Shown: piece after piece, positions 19,342-30,770 of the stretch
Layout of the letters: each line of letters opens with the position of its first letter
Position numbering within the stretch: position 1 is the first letter of the stretch
NCBI RefSeq assembly: GCF_030272615.1
Contig: NC_081407.1
Coordinates: 265,251,074 to 265,315,073, forward strand
From: Cryptomeria japonica
Lineage: Eukaryota > Streptophyta > Pinopsida > Cupressales > Cupressaceae
DNA length: 64,000 nt
Reading direction: 5' to 3'
Made by a program: the position numbers and the translations under genes
The notes under the pieces: model-generated
What the model saw: the letters and a program-made list of their open reading frames with translations, nothing else
Databases searched by the model: none
What the model was told of the DNA's origin: nothing

Positions 19342-22212
19342 ATGTCTATTGAAACAAGGTTCCAAACACCAATGATGCAACAAAGTTTGACATATCAACC
19401 GACAATGCAATCACAATTATATCCATCCCAACAACAAGGCAATATCGATCAAACTTTGTATGATGAAACAAATCTCCAAATACAAAAACTAGAGGAGAAA
19501 CTAGCTCAAGAAAATGAGATATTGGAACAAAGAGTGAAAAACATTGCGAAGAATAGATCACAAACGTCCAAAATGTTTCAAAAATTTCCAGGTCGAAATC
19601 CAAATATTGAGCCAATTGATGTAAGATCTCTTCTTGAACGATCAGACATACCAGCTCTCCTCTCCCAAATAGAGATGATGAAACAATTTCAAGAAAAGAG
19701 ACAACATCAATTTCAACATTATGTGCCTTCACAACAAGAACAAGAAGGTGTTTACTATCAATCAGATTTTCAACCAATACAACCAATGGTTCAACCAATT
19801 GTTCAACATATACAACCAATACAACCAATGGTTCAATATCAACAATATGTCCAACCAACTATACAATGTCCACAAATAGTTCAACCAATGGTGGAATATC
19901 AACAAGTTCAAGTTCAATCAACATATCAATATCAACAACACCAACCAAACATTCAAAAACAAAGGTTGCAACACACACTAACCCAAGTTTCAAACATGTC
20001 AAAACAATTGAACCAAGTCCAATATCAAAACATGACATTAGATTAGAACCAACTCCTTGCCAAACAAGTTCAAATTCCAGATACAACTATGTCAAAACCT
20101 CGAAAGAAAGGTGGCTTTATTGCAATGATCTTAAGGAAACTACCAAGTGAGTTCTTTGAGGAAGATCAAGATAATACATTTATGTCTAGCAATGCCTCAT
20201 CCCCCCACAAGAAAATTGACTCTCCAGTGGCATCTATCCCTACACCTTTAGAAGTTTCACAAGAACCTTCCATATTGTCCTCATCAAACAATACACCCAA
20301 GGATGCAATTATCCAAGAGCTATCCATAATTGATTGCCAAAATAATCCAATTCATGATGCACATCCTTGTCATGTTTCAGAAATACAAGACCCAATGCTA
20401 CCATGCACTTTATTGCCATTACCTATTTTAGAGGACCCCATTCAAAGTCCCTCTTCCTCATGTTCAAACATTGATTCCTTGCCAGAATCCTTCACGAATG
20501 TTCAAAGTGCATTTCCTTCATGCCAAAACATTGATTCATTGTCAGAATCTCCCATGCATATCCAAAGTCCAATCCCATGTCAAGAGGATAATTTAGAGCA
20601 TGAAGAAATGAGTCCTAAAGCAAATCAAGATCAAGATCCTGAAACCTTATCATCCCATCCAATTGTTGACCAGGACCCCATCTTCCTAGAAACTCATGAT
20701 GATTCTCCTATTCTTGTCCATCCTATCCAAAGTCCTATTGACATTCCACTCCTTGAGCAAGATCAAGATATTCTAGTCCATCCAATCCCAAATGATCCCA
20801 TTCCATTTCATGAACATGATGTCCTTTCAAATCCCATTGACATTCCACTTCCTAAACAAGATCAAGATATCCCTTCCATTCTTTCTGACGATCCCATTGA
20901 AAGTCAAGAGCAAAGCACCTTTAAAGAAGATTCCAATGATCTTCCTCCTTGTCAAGATCAAATCATTCCTTCAGATCCTCCACAAGATCCACTTGTCCCT
21001 CCATCTCCACGTCCTAATCCCGCATATCCACTCCAAGATCGCATTTCTTTTGATGATCCCATTATTTCTCCCATTCCATCTATTGAATAGCCTATCATTG
21101 AACCATGTCCACTACATGATCCTAATCCCCCTCATGATTCTAACATGTCAGTGCAAGATGTTCATGAACCCTCGACATGCATAATGGGTTCTTCTACTTT
21201 GGTGAAATCCGATCCACTTCAAGATCTCATTATTTTTCTCCTATCATATCCACCTCATAATGGACTCGCGTCTTCTTCCCAAAGAAAAGAGTATCCTACA
21301 AGTCAAGATATTCATAAAGGAAAAGGAGTAGATCTCCATAAGAAAGAACTCATCAATATCAAAGAAAATATTAAGGGTCATGTCTACACAACTCACTCTC
21401 AAGACGTTGGTATCCCTCCATCAAAATCCAAACATATACCTTCCCCATCATCGCTTCCATCCATTCTAGGTCCCTATATCCCTCCATCTCCTATGCAACA
21501 TCAGCAAAGGCACACATCTTGGAGAACCTTCCATCCATCCCATAGGCCTCCATATCATTCCCATCCACACCGACATTCATTCCCTCTTCCAAGCAATTTG
21601 GATGCCAAGTATAAAAGTCATCAGTCTAGCAATCCACATGTATTCAAGGATCAACATGTCCAATATAATCAACATGTCAAAGCAAAGAACAATATGATCT
21701 ATAAAGAAAAAGAAATATCCAAAAGGCCACAAAGGCCCACTGAGCAAAATAAAGAAAAGTCAAAATATATATGGGTTCCTAAATCCCTTATGCAAGCAAT
21801 GCACTCCAAGGAACCACAAAAGCATGAAAAATCAAAAACCATGTGGATTCCCAAGAAGCTCCTTGAAGCACAAAAAGAAACATCCAACTTGGCATCCAAA
21901 ATTGCTATTCGTCCATCCAAACCTCTCAAATTTGTTCCTCCATCACCTTCTTCATCCATTTTGGGCCCTTATGTCCCAAAATCCCAAGTTATTCCTCCAT
22001 CCAAATCTCACAAATCCCTAGCTATTTCTTCATCAAAATCTCCATATCCAAAACCCACTTTTCCTCCATCAATCCATCACCCCTCAAGGTGTGTGCCAAT
22101 GTTGATCTTGCCTTCATTTCCATCCACTAAAGCCCAATTCTTCCAATACCCTATCCATTATCCAATGCATATTTTCCATCCTTCGATCCCTCTGGTCCAA
22201 TCCTTTGCATAA
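19342..22212 (+). pseudogene. N2 large Gln/Pro/Ser-rich protein, two in-frame TAG codons
   Basis: From the ATG at 19342 a single frame runs about 957 codons to 22212, interrupted only by TAG at 20044 and TAG at 21088; no frameshift is needed. The first part has a short coiled coil (IQKLEEKLAQENEILEQRVK) and Gln-rich repeats (QPIQPMVQP, QHIQPIQPMVQYQQ). The middle is Asp/Pro/Ser-rich with repeats such as DIPLLEQDQDILVHPIP. The C-terminal third is basic and Pro/Ser-rich, with a duplicated motif KYIWVPKSLMQA and KTMWIPKKLLEA, and SILGPY twice. The composition predicts mostly disorder. It is not a recognisable gag, although a strongly diverged gag-like structural protein is possible. Confidence 0.65.
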
Positions 22213-22446
22213 ATCCTTGCATTAGTTTCATCTCATATTCCATGTCCTTATCCTACCAACGTCTTTGAGCATACTTTTAAAGGTCATGGTCCTTTTTTTC
22301 AAGGCTACTATCCAAACAAAAAAAGAAGCTTGAGTCCTTCTTCCATCCTCTATCATGTGTCCCTCTTCTATTGAAAAAGTCAAAAATACAAAAAAAAAAA
22401 AAAAAGACAAAAGAAAAAAAAAGTAAAGAAAAATAATTCGTCCACT

Positions 22447-22510
22447 GGTGAAAACCTGGCAAACAGGCGCCTTGGACAAGTACCGTGATGAAAACCTGGC
22501 AAACAGGCAT
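22447..22510. repeat. Direct repeat of a 19-bp word
   Basis: 'gaaaacctggcaaacaggc' occurs twice, about 41 bp apart, followed by 'gccttgg' and 'atcatgc'. Confidence 0.7.
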
Positions 22511-23168
22511 CATGCATAATCTATGAACTTCTTGCACACCACACTTGGGGACAGGTTTTATCCTATCATATCCTTTTGTCCTTCATTGTTCCATTATCCT
22601 ATCGAACCCCTGTCATTACCCTCCATTATCCTATTGTCCCTCATGTCCAGTTTCCCTTTCCACCTTTGATCTTGACAAGGCTGAGGATCTTCATGAGCAT
22701 CACACATCTTGTTTGCAGCTTTTAGTCCATCATAGCTTTTGGTCTTTATCCATTTGCTTATTATAACTTTTCATCCATATTCCCTATCTAATTGCAACTT
22801 TCTGCCACTATCCTGTATCTTACCCCGACCTTCAGTCCATGTCCCTTATCCATTCTTGGTCTTGCTTATCCTATCCATATCTTATCACTATCCAAACACT
22901 CTTTTTCATTCCTTGATCTTGATCTGACATAAGGACGAAAATTTAAACATATTTTTCAAAAACCTCTTGACATGTCCCTCATGCCATGTTCCTGCTATAC
23001 ATTGTCATATCCAGTCTCTTGTCTCATCACGCAATAGCCCTTGGAAATTGCATCCGTATTGTCTCCATAATAAAAGGCCTTTGTCTTCCTTCTATCCACC
23101 ATCCTTTCAGCAAGCCTATTTATTCACTTGTCATATTCCTTGCCTTGCTAGACACTGGGGGCAAAATC

Positions 23169-23440
23169 ATGAAAAAAAATTCATAAAAATTGAAAAATGT
23201 CCTGAAAAAAAGTCTTAAAAAATTTGAAATAATGTCCTGAAAAAAGTCATAAAAATCAAATAATGTCCTGAAAAAAGTCATACAAATCAAATAATGTCCT
23301 GAAAAAAGTCATAAAAATCAAATAATGTCCTGAAAAAAAGTCATAAAAATCAAATAATGTCCTGAGAAAATTCATAAAAATTGAAAAATGTCCTGAAAAA
23401 AAAATCCCTAAAAAGTCAAATAAAGTCCTGAAAAATGACA
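23169..23440. repeat. Minisatellite, about nine units of ~31 bp
   Basis: The unit is built of 'aatgtcctgaaaaaa' followed by 'gtcataaaaatcaaat', with small variations (TTCAT, TGAAA). The units directly abut, without unique spacers, so this is not a CRISPR array. Confidence 0.85.
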
Positions 23441-24317
23441 CACAAAAAAATTCTAAAAACTCGAAAGGCAAAACAAAACATAAATAACCCCTCTGTGCAT
23501 AGACAACTCATTGAGTATACATCCAACGACTCGCAATCCAATGCTGCGCTTTAATGAAATCATGCTTTAACGAGATGAACTTTTTCAATCAAAACCAAAC
23601 ATTCAAACTGATCACAATTGTCATCTCAATCGAATATCAGTATCCAAATCATTTGTCCTTGTTCCTATTATCATGGGTCTTATACAGGGTGTGGTATACT
23701 CGAAACCAGACTATGTCCTGTCTTAGACGGGGTACCGCATGTCCTGAAACCAGATAGCATGATCGTCCTATCAGCACTTTCAACTTTTGACAATGAAGAT
23801 CAAGATGTTTGTCTGATTTGCTTGAATTTGTGTATCTTATCTTTTTATTGATTTATATTTGGCTTCGATCATGTTCCTATGTTGCTCGATGATGTCACTG
23901 AGTGATTTAGAGTGACCGGGATGGTTCATGAACCTTTTCTTTTTTGATTGTGATTGTCGATTGTCTGTGATGTGTCTGTCTTTTGCAAAAAGGGTTGCAT
24001 TTCAGCTCTGGCCTTCAATGCCATGATGCTACGCATCCATTTTGCTACATAAAAATAAAGGTTCTCACTTACAAAGTGCATCACTGAAAGCAAGTTTTTC
24101 TTCATCTCTAACTGTCCTTTGTCTAATTTCTTCTTACTAACATTTCTTCCATCAGTCTTGTCAGTCCGTTTGCTTCTATCATTTTTATCGATCAATTGGC
24201 CTCTTTTCCGCATGTTTCCGGCCAATTCCTCGAGGGGGCATGCATATGTCATTGTCAGTTGTCTGGGGCATTTTCATTTAAGTTCTTTTGAAACAATGCT
24301 TAAAATCGCATTGTCTC

Positions 24318-24331
24318 AAAGAGGGGCAAAA
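24318..24331 (+). other. N2 polypurine tract
   Basis: 'aaagaggggcaaaa' abuts the 3' LTR start TGTAGACACC. Confidence 0.8.
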
Positions 24332-25653
24332 TGTAGACACCTAAAAATGGTCAACGCTTGCGGAGTCATACTTTAACATTTGCGCATTGCCTCATTTTAG
24401 GTTTTTGCGTCGCATTAACATTTCTCCTATGTCACGCACTTGGTTTTTATCATTTGCGAGCATCGAGTCATTCTTCTATCATCTCGCCTTCGAATTTGGT
24501 CTTGTCGACAACAACCTTCAGTCATGATTTTGGTCGATTTTTGTCCTTATCAATCTTGTCATATTGCGATCGATTCGTCATCGATCCTTGTCCTTTCCAA
24601 TTATGTCAATTTGGATCAATTTGTCATTGTTCCTCGTCAATTGGCACATTTTATCAATCAAATCATTTATCACATTGGTCATTTATCAATCCAAAATCAA
24701 ATCAAATCGAGTCAATTATCTTTCAAGACCTAATTCGTCTTCCAGGGTTTTTGATTTAATCATTTAACCTTGTGTGTCATTTCTTCCTCTAGGATTAAAT
24801 AATTTATTTATTTATCCTAGGTCTTCGTGTCGCAATTAAATGTTTCATTTGATTGGCTAATTAATTATTCCTCTTTTTGTGAATTAATTAATAAATGAAA
24901 AATTATTAATTGATTCACCTAATTTCCTAATCTTTCATCAATTTTCCCTCTTTGTGAATTATTAATAAATGAAAAATTATTGATTAATTCACTAATTTCT
25001 AATTTTCATTAATTTCCTAATTTCTAATTCCTAATTTTCCTAATTTCTTAATTCTTAAATTCAATTTCCTCCTATTTCTCTCCTAAATTTATGGGAATGA
25101 CATAGAAATTTGTCATAAATTGTCATAAGTTCTTAACATAGCAATTTGTCATAGAATTTGTCTTAACATAGCAATTTGTCATAGAATTTGTCATAAAATT
25201 GTCATAAATCTTTGCATAGCAACATGTCATAACTTTGCTATTCTTGATTTGAATTTCTATTCGAATCACTATCATGCTAATTTGTTCATTTCTCCAATTT
25301 CTCTATAAATTGGATGGTCTTCATCAATCAAAGCTAATTCCTATCAGACTATCAAACTTATGCTTCTAGTACTCTTGAGCTTTTCATCAAAGTCAATCTT
25401 GCTTTCAATTGTATGTGCACTTGTAGGTGAGATCCACAAATTCATTTGAAGAGGAAAGAAGAACAATGGAGCCGCATGGAAGAAGCATCCAAATCGTCAT
25501 TTGGTTTGCATGATATTTGCTTTTGAATGCTTTGTTTTTATGTCTCTATTGGGTGTGCTTAGGATTAGATCATTGCAATTTGTGATTGAACTAATAATGA
25601 TTAATATGTCTTTATATTTACTTGCTTTGATGATTCCTATTTCCGATGCTACA
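24332..25653 (+). repeat. N2 3' LTR
   Basis: It is 25 bp longer than the 5' copy because of a tandem duplication ('ttcattaatttcctaattt' type) near 25013. It is followed by CATAT (25654-25658). Confidence 0.92.
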
Positions 25654-25656
25654 CAT

Positions 25657-26178
25657 ATGACTAGTGATAAAGGTAAATTCTTGAACTTTTAGGAGTATAA
25701 TGGAGGTCTGGTAAGATTTGGAGTTGATAAAGCTTGTTTGATCAAAGTAAAAGGTACTATATCTCTTGATGGTAAGCATAATACTGACAATGTTTACTAT
25801 GTAGAAGGTTTAAAGCATAATCTTTTGAGTGTTGGTCAATTAGTTGAGAAAGGATTTCAATTAGAATTCAAGAATGGAAAATGCAAAATTATGAACAGAA
25901 CTAGTTTGGAAATTTCAACTAGTAATCAAACTAGAGGTAATATCTTTCATTTGAATAACAATGAAAAGACATGCTTGATTGCACATATTGATGAAAGTTG
26001 GCTATGGCATAAGAGACTCTGTCATGTAAATTTTGATTGCATGGTAAAAATCAGTACTACTAAGGCAGTAAGAGACTTACCTAAGATTGTTAAACCTCAC
26101 AATCTGGTATGTAAGGAATGTCAATTTGGAAAACAAGTTAGAGCATCTTTTAAAAGTATTCTAGAAAAAATCCAATAA
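25657..26178 (+). pseudogene. pol: C4 protease C-terminus and GAG-pre-integrase domain
   Basis: The frame resumes after N2 with MTSDKGKFLNF, a TAG at 25690, then VRFGVDKACLIKVKG, DNVYYVEGLKHNLLSVGQL and the pre-integrase zinc knuckle HHCC: ESWLWHKRLCHVNF (two His) and LVCKECQFGKQ (two Cys). A frameshift near 26170 ends the frame. Confidence 0.88.
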
Positions 26179-27079
26179 TGCTCTTAACTTAATTCACACT
26201 GATTTATGTTGTCCAGCTAGAACTAAAAGCTTACAAGGTGATAGATATTTCATGCTAATCATTGATGACTATTCTAGAATGTGTTGGGTTACTTTTCTTA
26301 GAGAAAAATCAAAAGCTCTTGGGAAATTCAAACTATTCAAGGCAATGGTAGAAAATGAAACTGGTAAGAAAATCAAATGTCTGAGATCGGATCAAGGAGG
26401 TGAATTCACATCTAAGGATTTTAATGCATTCTGTGAAGTGAATGGAATCAAAAGACAGTTATCAGCACCCCAGACACCACAGTAGAATGGAGTTGTAGAA
26501 AGGAAAAACATAACTATCTTGGATGCAGCTAGAAGTATGTTATCAGAAGCAAATATACCACATGTATATTGGAGAGAGGCAGTAAGCACATCGGTCTATA
26601 CATTCAACAAAGTTCACATCAAAGGTGAAACCGGTAAGACCCCTCATGAACTATGGTTTGGTATTACTCCTACTCATAAATATTTCAGAATATTTGAAAG
26701 TAAATGCTATATTAGAAGAGATGAGTATATTGGAAAATTCGATCCTAGAAGTGATGAAGGAATATTTCTTGGTTATTCATCTAAGAGCAAATCATAAAGA
26801 TGTTTTAACAAAAGATTGCAGAAAATTGTTGAGAGTACAAATGTGAAGATTGATGAACAATTTAGAGGAACTTCAAGGTATATAGACTCTGAACCGGCAA
26901 CAAAGATACTAACAAATGAACCTACATTAAATCCACTGGTATAGAATGAAGATCTAGTTACACCGGTATCATCTGAAAATTCTACTGTAACTGAGGAACA
27001 ACAGTAAACGAAGACACCCCGGTATGTAAGACTGAATCATTAAAAAAATCAGATAATTGGGAACAAGTATCAAGGAGTT
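26179..27079 (+). pseudogene. pol: C4 integrase core and C-terminus
   Basis: In the next frame: ALNLIHTDLCCPART, GDRYFMLIIDDYSRM, KCLRSDQGGEFTSKDF, then NGVVERKNITILDAAR. This gives the D-D-E triad (HTD, SDQGG, VVERKN). Stops: TAG just before NGVVE at 26483 (a Gln codon position) and a stop at 26795, with others in the linker to RT. The enzyme would insert the cDNA into the genome. Confidence 0.9.
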
Positions 27080-27748
27080 ATGACAAGAGGAAGACTAGAA
27101 AATGAAGAGGTATGTCTTATTTCTCAAATCGAACCATCATCAATTAATGAGGCATGTGAAGATAAGCACTGGATTAAAGCTATGGAAGAGGAACTAGAAC
27201 AAATTGAGAAGAATAACACATGGACATTAGTTCCCCGGCCTAAAGACAAAAATGTGATTGGAACAAAATGGGTATTCAGAAACAAACTTAATGAGGATGG
27301 GAAGGTAATCAGAAATAAAGAAAGACTAGTGTGTAAGGGATATTCTCAGAAAGAAGGAATTTATTATAATGAAACCTTTGCACTGGTAGCTAGAATTGAG
27401 GCAATCATATTATTCTTGGCTTTTGCAGCACACAAGAACTACAAAGTATATCAAATGGATATTAAATGTGCATTTCTGAATGGAGATCTCAAAGAAGAAG
27501 TTTACATTGAGCAACCTAATGGATTTTCTTTGACAGATAACAAAGATATGATTTGCAGGTTAAGGAAAGCCTTGTATGGGTTGAAGCAAGCTCCAAGAGC
27601 TTGGTATGCTAGATTGGATAAATATGTTTTGAAGATTGGATTTTCTAAAGGTAATGCTAACAACAACTTATACTATAAAGTGACTAATGATGAGATCTTG
27701 GTTATAGAAGTTTTTGTTGATGATATAATCTTTGGAGGAGAAGATTGA
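27080..27748 (+). pseudogene. pol: C4 reverse transcriptase, N-terminal two thirds
   Basis: It is open for 222 codons. Motifs: [70 protein letters not shown] and the active-site segment [15 protein letters not shown] ends it at 27746-27748, directly after GGED. The conserved 'FAPVARIEA' reads FALVARIEA. Confidence 0.92.
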
Positions 27749-28081
27749 TTATGTAAAGACTTTTGTATTGAAATGCAGCATGAATTTGAAATGTCTATGA
27801 TTGGAGAGATAAAATTCTTTTTAGGATTGCAGATTTCACATATTGATAAAGGTATATTCTTGAGTCAATCCAAATACTTGAAGAAGTTACTAAAGAAATT
27901 TGGGATGGAGAACTCTAAACCGGTAAGCACACCTATGACTACAAATGACAGATTATCACTAAGGGATGAATCTACACCTGTTAATTGTACTAGGTACAAA
28001 TCTATGATAGGAGACCTACTGTATTTGACACAAATAAGACCTGATATTATGAATGTAGTATGTATTGTTTCAATATTTTAG
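27749..28081 (+). pseudogene. pol: C4 reverse transcriptase C-terminus
   Basis: The same frame continues after the TGA: FEMSMIGEIKFFLGLQI, KKLLKKFGMENSKPVSTPM, SMIGDLLYLTQIRPDIM. It ends at a TAG at 28079 where relatives have Gln (SIF-stop-SNP against RYQSNP in C2). Confidence 0.88.
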
Positions 28082-28666
28082 AGTAATCCTAGAGAAAATC
28101 ATGAATCAACAGTAAAAAGGATTTTTCGGTACTTACAAGGCACTACAAATCTTGGTTTATGGTATCCTAGAGATGAAAACTTTGAGTTATGTGCATACAT
28201 AGATGAAAATTGGGCAGGAGATGTGGATGACAGAAAAAGTACCACCGACGGAGCATTTTTTCTTAGAAGCAGATTAATTTCTTGGTTAAGTAAGAAACAA
28301 AGTTGCACATCTTTATCAACAGCAGAATCAGAATATGTTGCAGCAGCAACTAACTGTACACAGGTATTATGGCTTAAGCAAATGTTTAAGGACATAAAGA
28401 TAAAATGCAAGGAACCTATAACTATCTATTGTGATAACACTGCAGCAATTGATATATCTAAGAATCCGATACTACATTCTAAAACTAAACATGTTTCTAT
28501 CAAACTAAATTTTTTGAAAGAGGATGTTGAAGCAAAAGAAGTAAAACTAGTTGATGTGAATACTAAAGAGCAGATTGCAGATATTTTCACTAATCCTTTG
28601 CCTAAGGAGACTTTTGAATATCTCAGAGATCAGCTTGGGGTCATACCCCCACCGGTAGAGACTTAG
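28082..28666 (+). pseudogene. pol: C4 RNase H
   Basis: The frame carries VKRIFRYLQGT, ENWAGDVDDRKSTTDGAF (catalytic first Asp position altered to Glu-Asn against the usual DADWAGD), STAESEYVAAATNCTQ, YCDNTAAIDISKNP, KTKHVSIKLNFL and KEQIADIFTNPLP. It ends at 28666 after the pol tail LGVIPPPVET. Confidence 0.9.
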
Positions 28667-29050
28667 ACAATTGATGTTTGTCATCAACCAACAGAAATAA
28701 TCAAGAAATCTTTTACTTCGGCTTTGATGAGGAGAGCTACTTCTCAGGGGGAGTAGTTGGCATACTGAATTGGTTAGTATTTTGTATTTGACCCTGGCTT
28801 TTGTATTAGCTTTGGCATTTGATGTCAAAGGGGGAGAGATTGATATGGAAAAACACAAGGAAAACACATGTTACTCTCAGGGGGAGAGACTGTTACTTTG
28901 GGAGAGATTGATTACTCTTTGTATCTGAATTTTGATTTCTGGTTATGATCTCTTTTGGGAGATTGTTGGTTTATTGGTATTTGGCATTTCTGTTTTGGCA
29001 CTTTGATGGTTTTTCCATCTTGTGTTGCCATGAATGCCAAAGGGGGAGAT
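28667..29050 (+). other. C4 3' noncoding region with PPT-like array
   Basis: Four purine runs of the same form occur: 'cagggggagtagt' (near 28745), 'aaagggggagagat' (near 28829), 'cagggggagagac' (near 28876) and the terminal 'aaagggggagat' abutting the LTR at 29051. No coding frame. Confidence 0.8.
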
Positions 29051-30101
29051 TGTTGGTATTTTGGTTATGTTGATATGGTTTTGTCATTGATGTCAAACAC
29101 CTATTAACACTTATCAACTCTGGCACTTTGAAGGATTGGCAATGTTCACCGGCAAGCAAGTGACTTTATGCACAGTCACCGATATCTGGTACGCCAACAG
29201 GATATATTTTTCACCAGCACTTGGAATGACATGGAAAACACTTGGTTATGTTGAAGACATCATTTGGACACTTTGTCTTGGAGATTTGTTCATTGGTATA
29301 TTTGTATTTACATATTTGTTGTTACTGGCAAATAGGTCCAGAATAAGAATCGACAGGCTTATCTATTCCAGATCAGCACGACATGCTTTGGAGATGATTT
29401 TGTTGTTATTGTAAATGCATTAAGCCAACATGTTGAATCAGATATTGCATTGGTTATTGATTTACTTGTAATTGTTTCATTGTAATATCTTTTAGAGCCG
29501 ACCTACTAAAATTGGTCTTAGGTTATGGTATATATGTAAGATCTTATTTGTAAGATCGATATGCGATTGGGAAAAGGAATTATAAGAAATTATATCCAAG
29601 ATTAAGCAGAGCTATACACGCAGACATCATTTGAAGGTGAAGCAAGGTTTTTGTGAAGGCAATCAGAACTACATCGGTACTGAATCCAGCATATGAAGAT
29701 GCTATTTTGAGCAGTACATCTTTATTGGATTTAACCATCCAATTGTAGTTAGTGTGACTCCTATTTGTGTTTGATCAGTGAGCTCTAGGCGCTTGGCCTT
29801 TCTACATGTGCTAACCCCATTTGTATACACATACTATTTGCATTAGTATCATTTGATTGTGGGTAAGGTTTCCCACCATGGTTTTTCCCTTACAGGGTTT
29901 CCACATACAAATATTGGTGTTATATGTTGTGGATGTTATTGTCTTTTTGTTTCATGCATTAATCTTTATCGGTACTGCAATTAACTGATAAACTATCTAC
30001 CGACATTAAGCATTAAGGTTGGTTAGGTTGTTTTTGGTTTAAATTTACTTGACAACTGATTCACCCCCCCCCCCCCTCTTAGTTGTCTTTGAGACCTAAT
30101 A
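29051..30101 (+). repeat. C4 3' LTR
   Basis: It pairs with 13688-14755. The terminal CA has become TA ('gacctaata'). The C-tract is 13-14 bases long near 30063. GGATT follows. Confidence 0.92.
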
Positions 30102-30106
30102 GGATT

Positions 30107-30770
30107 TACTCTTTTTTGAATATCCCAAGAAAATTCCTTCATCACTTTTAGCATCAAACTTTCCTATATCCTCATCTCTCTTGATATAACATTTGCTACC
30201 AAAAACTCTGAAATATCTCATAGTAGGAACATGACCAAACCATAATTCATAAGGTGTCTTACCATTATTACCTTAGATATGAACTTCATTGAATGTGTAG
30301 ATAGTAGTGCTAATAGCTTCTCTCCAGTAGATCTTCAGAACATTCCCTTCAATCAACATAGTCCTTGCAACATCTAAGATAGCTTTGTTCTCCCTTTCAA
30401 CAACTCCATTCTCTTGAGGGGTTCTAGGAGCAAATAATTGTCTTCTAATCCCATGCTTCTCATAGAATGATTTTAACTCACTGGAACAAAATTATCCACC
30501 TCTATCATATCTCAAACATTTTACCTTCAGTCTAGACTCAATCCCCACCTTTTCTTTTAATATCTTGAGTTTCTCTAATGCTTCTGATTTCTCCTTCAAA
30601 AAGACAACCCACATCATCCTGGAATAATCATGAATTAGCAGCATAAAATATCTATCACCTTGGACACTTCTAACATTCGTAGGTCCACATAGGTCAGTAT
30701 GCACAAGATCTAGCAATCCATCAGATGTATAATATTTTCTCTTGAAAGAAATTCTTGTTTGCTTACCCAA
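30107..30770 (-). pseudogene. pol: Integrase of C1/C6 (possibly recombinant)
   Basis: Minus-strand frames give ISFKRKYYTSDGLLDLVHTD, QGDRYFMLLIHDYSRMMW, KVKCLRYDRGG (usual RSDRGG: Ser to Tyr), then PQENGVVERENKAILD and ELWFGHVPTMRYFRVFGS, ending at DEGIFLGYSKKSK where C4 cuts it. The D-D-E residues are visible (HTD, YDRGG, VVEREN). The 5' part is contiguous with the C6 gag-protease piece, while the 3' part continues across C4 and C5 into the C1 RT. Confidence 0.85.

Larger units (their letters stand above)
22213..24317 (+). other. N2 3' noncoding region
   Basis: About 2.1 kb follow the long frame. It is pyrimidine-rich up to about 23000, then holds a direct repeat (22447-22510) and a minisatellite (23169-23440). 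An antisense frame at 23926-24252 (108 codons, basic, containing PLEELAGNMRKRGQL) has no known relative that I can name. No supported gene. Confidence 0.5.
15961..25653 (+). mobile_element. N2: 9.7-kb LTR element with a Gln/Pro-rich frame and no pol
   Basis: LTRs at 15961-17257 and 24332-25653 are nearly identical, starting TGTAGACACC and ending GATGCTACA. The TSD is CATAT. The PBS-like site TGGTGAACCC differs from the copia type, and a polypurine tract precedes the 3' LTR. The only long frame (19342-22212) encodes a low-complexity Gln/Pro/Ser-rich protein. I find no zinc knuckle, protease, integrase or RT on either strand. N2 therefore looks like a large non-autonomous derivative, probably gypsy-related by its LTR ends and PBS. 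Long noncoding stretches with tandem repeats fill the rest. Confidence 0.9.
13688..30101 (+). mobile_element. C4: Ty1/copia retrotransposon with gag-pol, split by N2
   Basis: LTRs lie at 13688-14755 and 29051-30101. The TSD is GGCTT (13683-13687) and GGATT (30102-30106), one base different. Removing C4 and C5 rejoins the C1 integrase tail (SKKSK then YRCYNKR). Internal order is gag, protease, integrase, RT, RNase H, the Ty1/copia order. N2 sits inside the protease at 15961-25653. Without N2, C4 is about 6.7 kb. Only a few stops and one clear frameshift (near 26170) break the frame. Confidence 0.93.

Noticed and set aside
19346-20086. Long antisense frames opposite the N2 Gln-rich region (19346-19858 and 19859-20086, minus)
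   Set aside because: They mirror a low-complexity CAA/CCA-rich frame on the other strand, which reads as Val/Leu-rich sequence in reverse. No independent evidence.
23169-23440. Possible CRISPR array
   Set aside because: The units abut directly with no unique spacers and lie inside a plant LTR element. It is a minisatellite.
30061-30076. Long C/G homopolymers as assembly errors
   Set aside because: A poly-C run at the same place is shared by LTRs of several elements, so the run is real, though its exact length may be uncertain.
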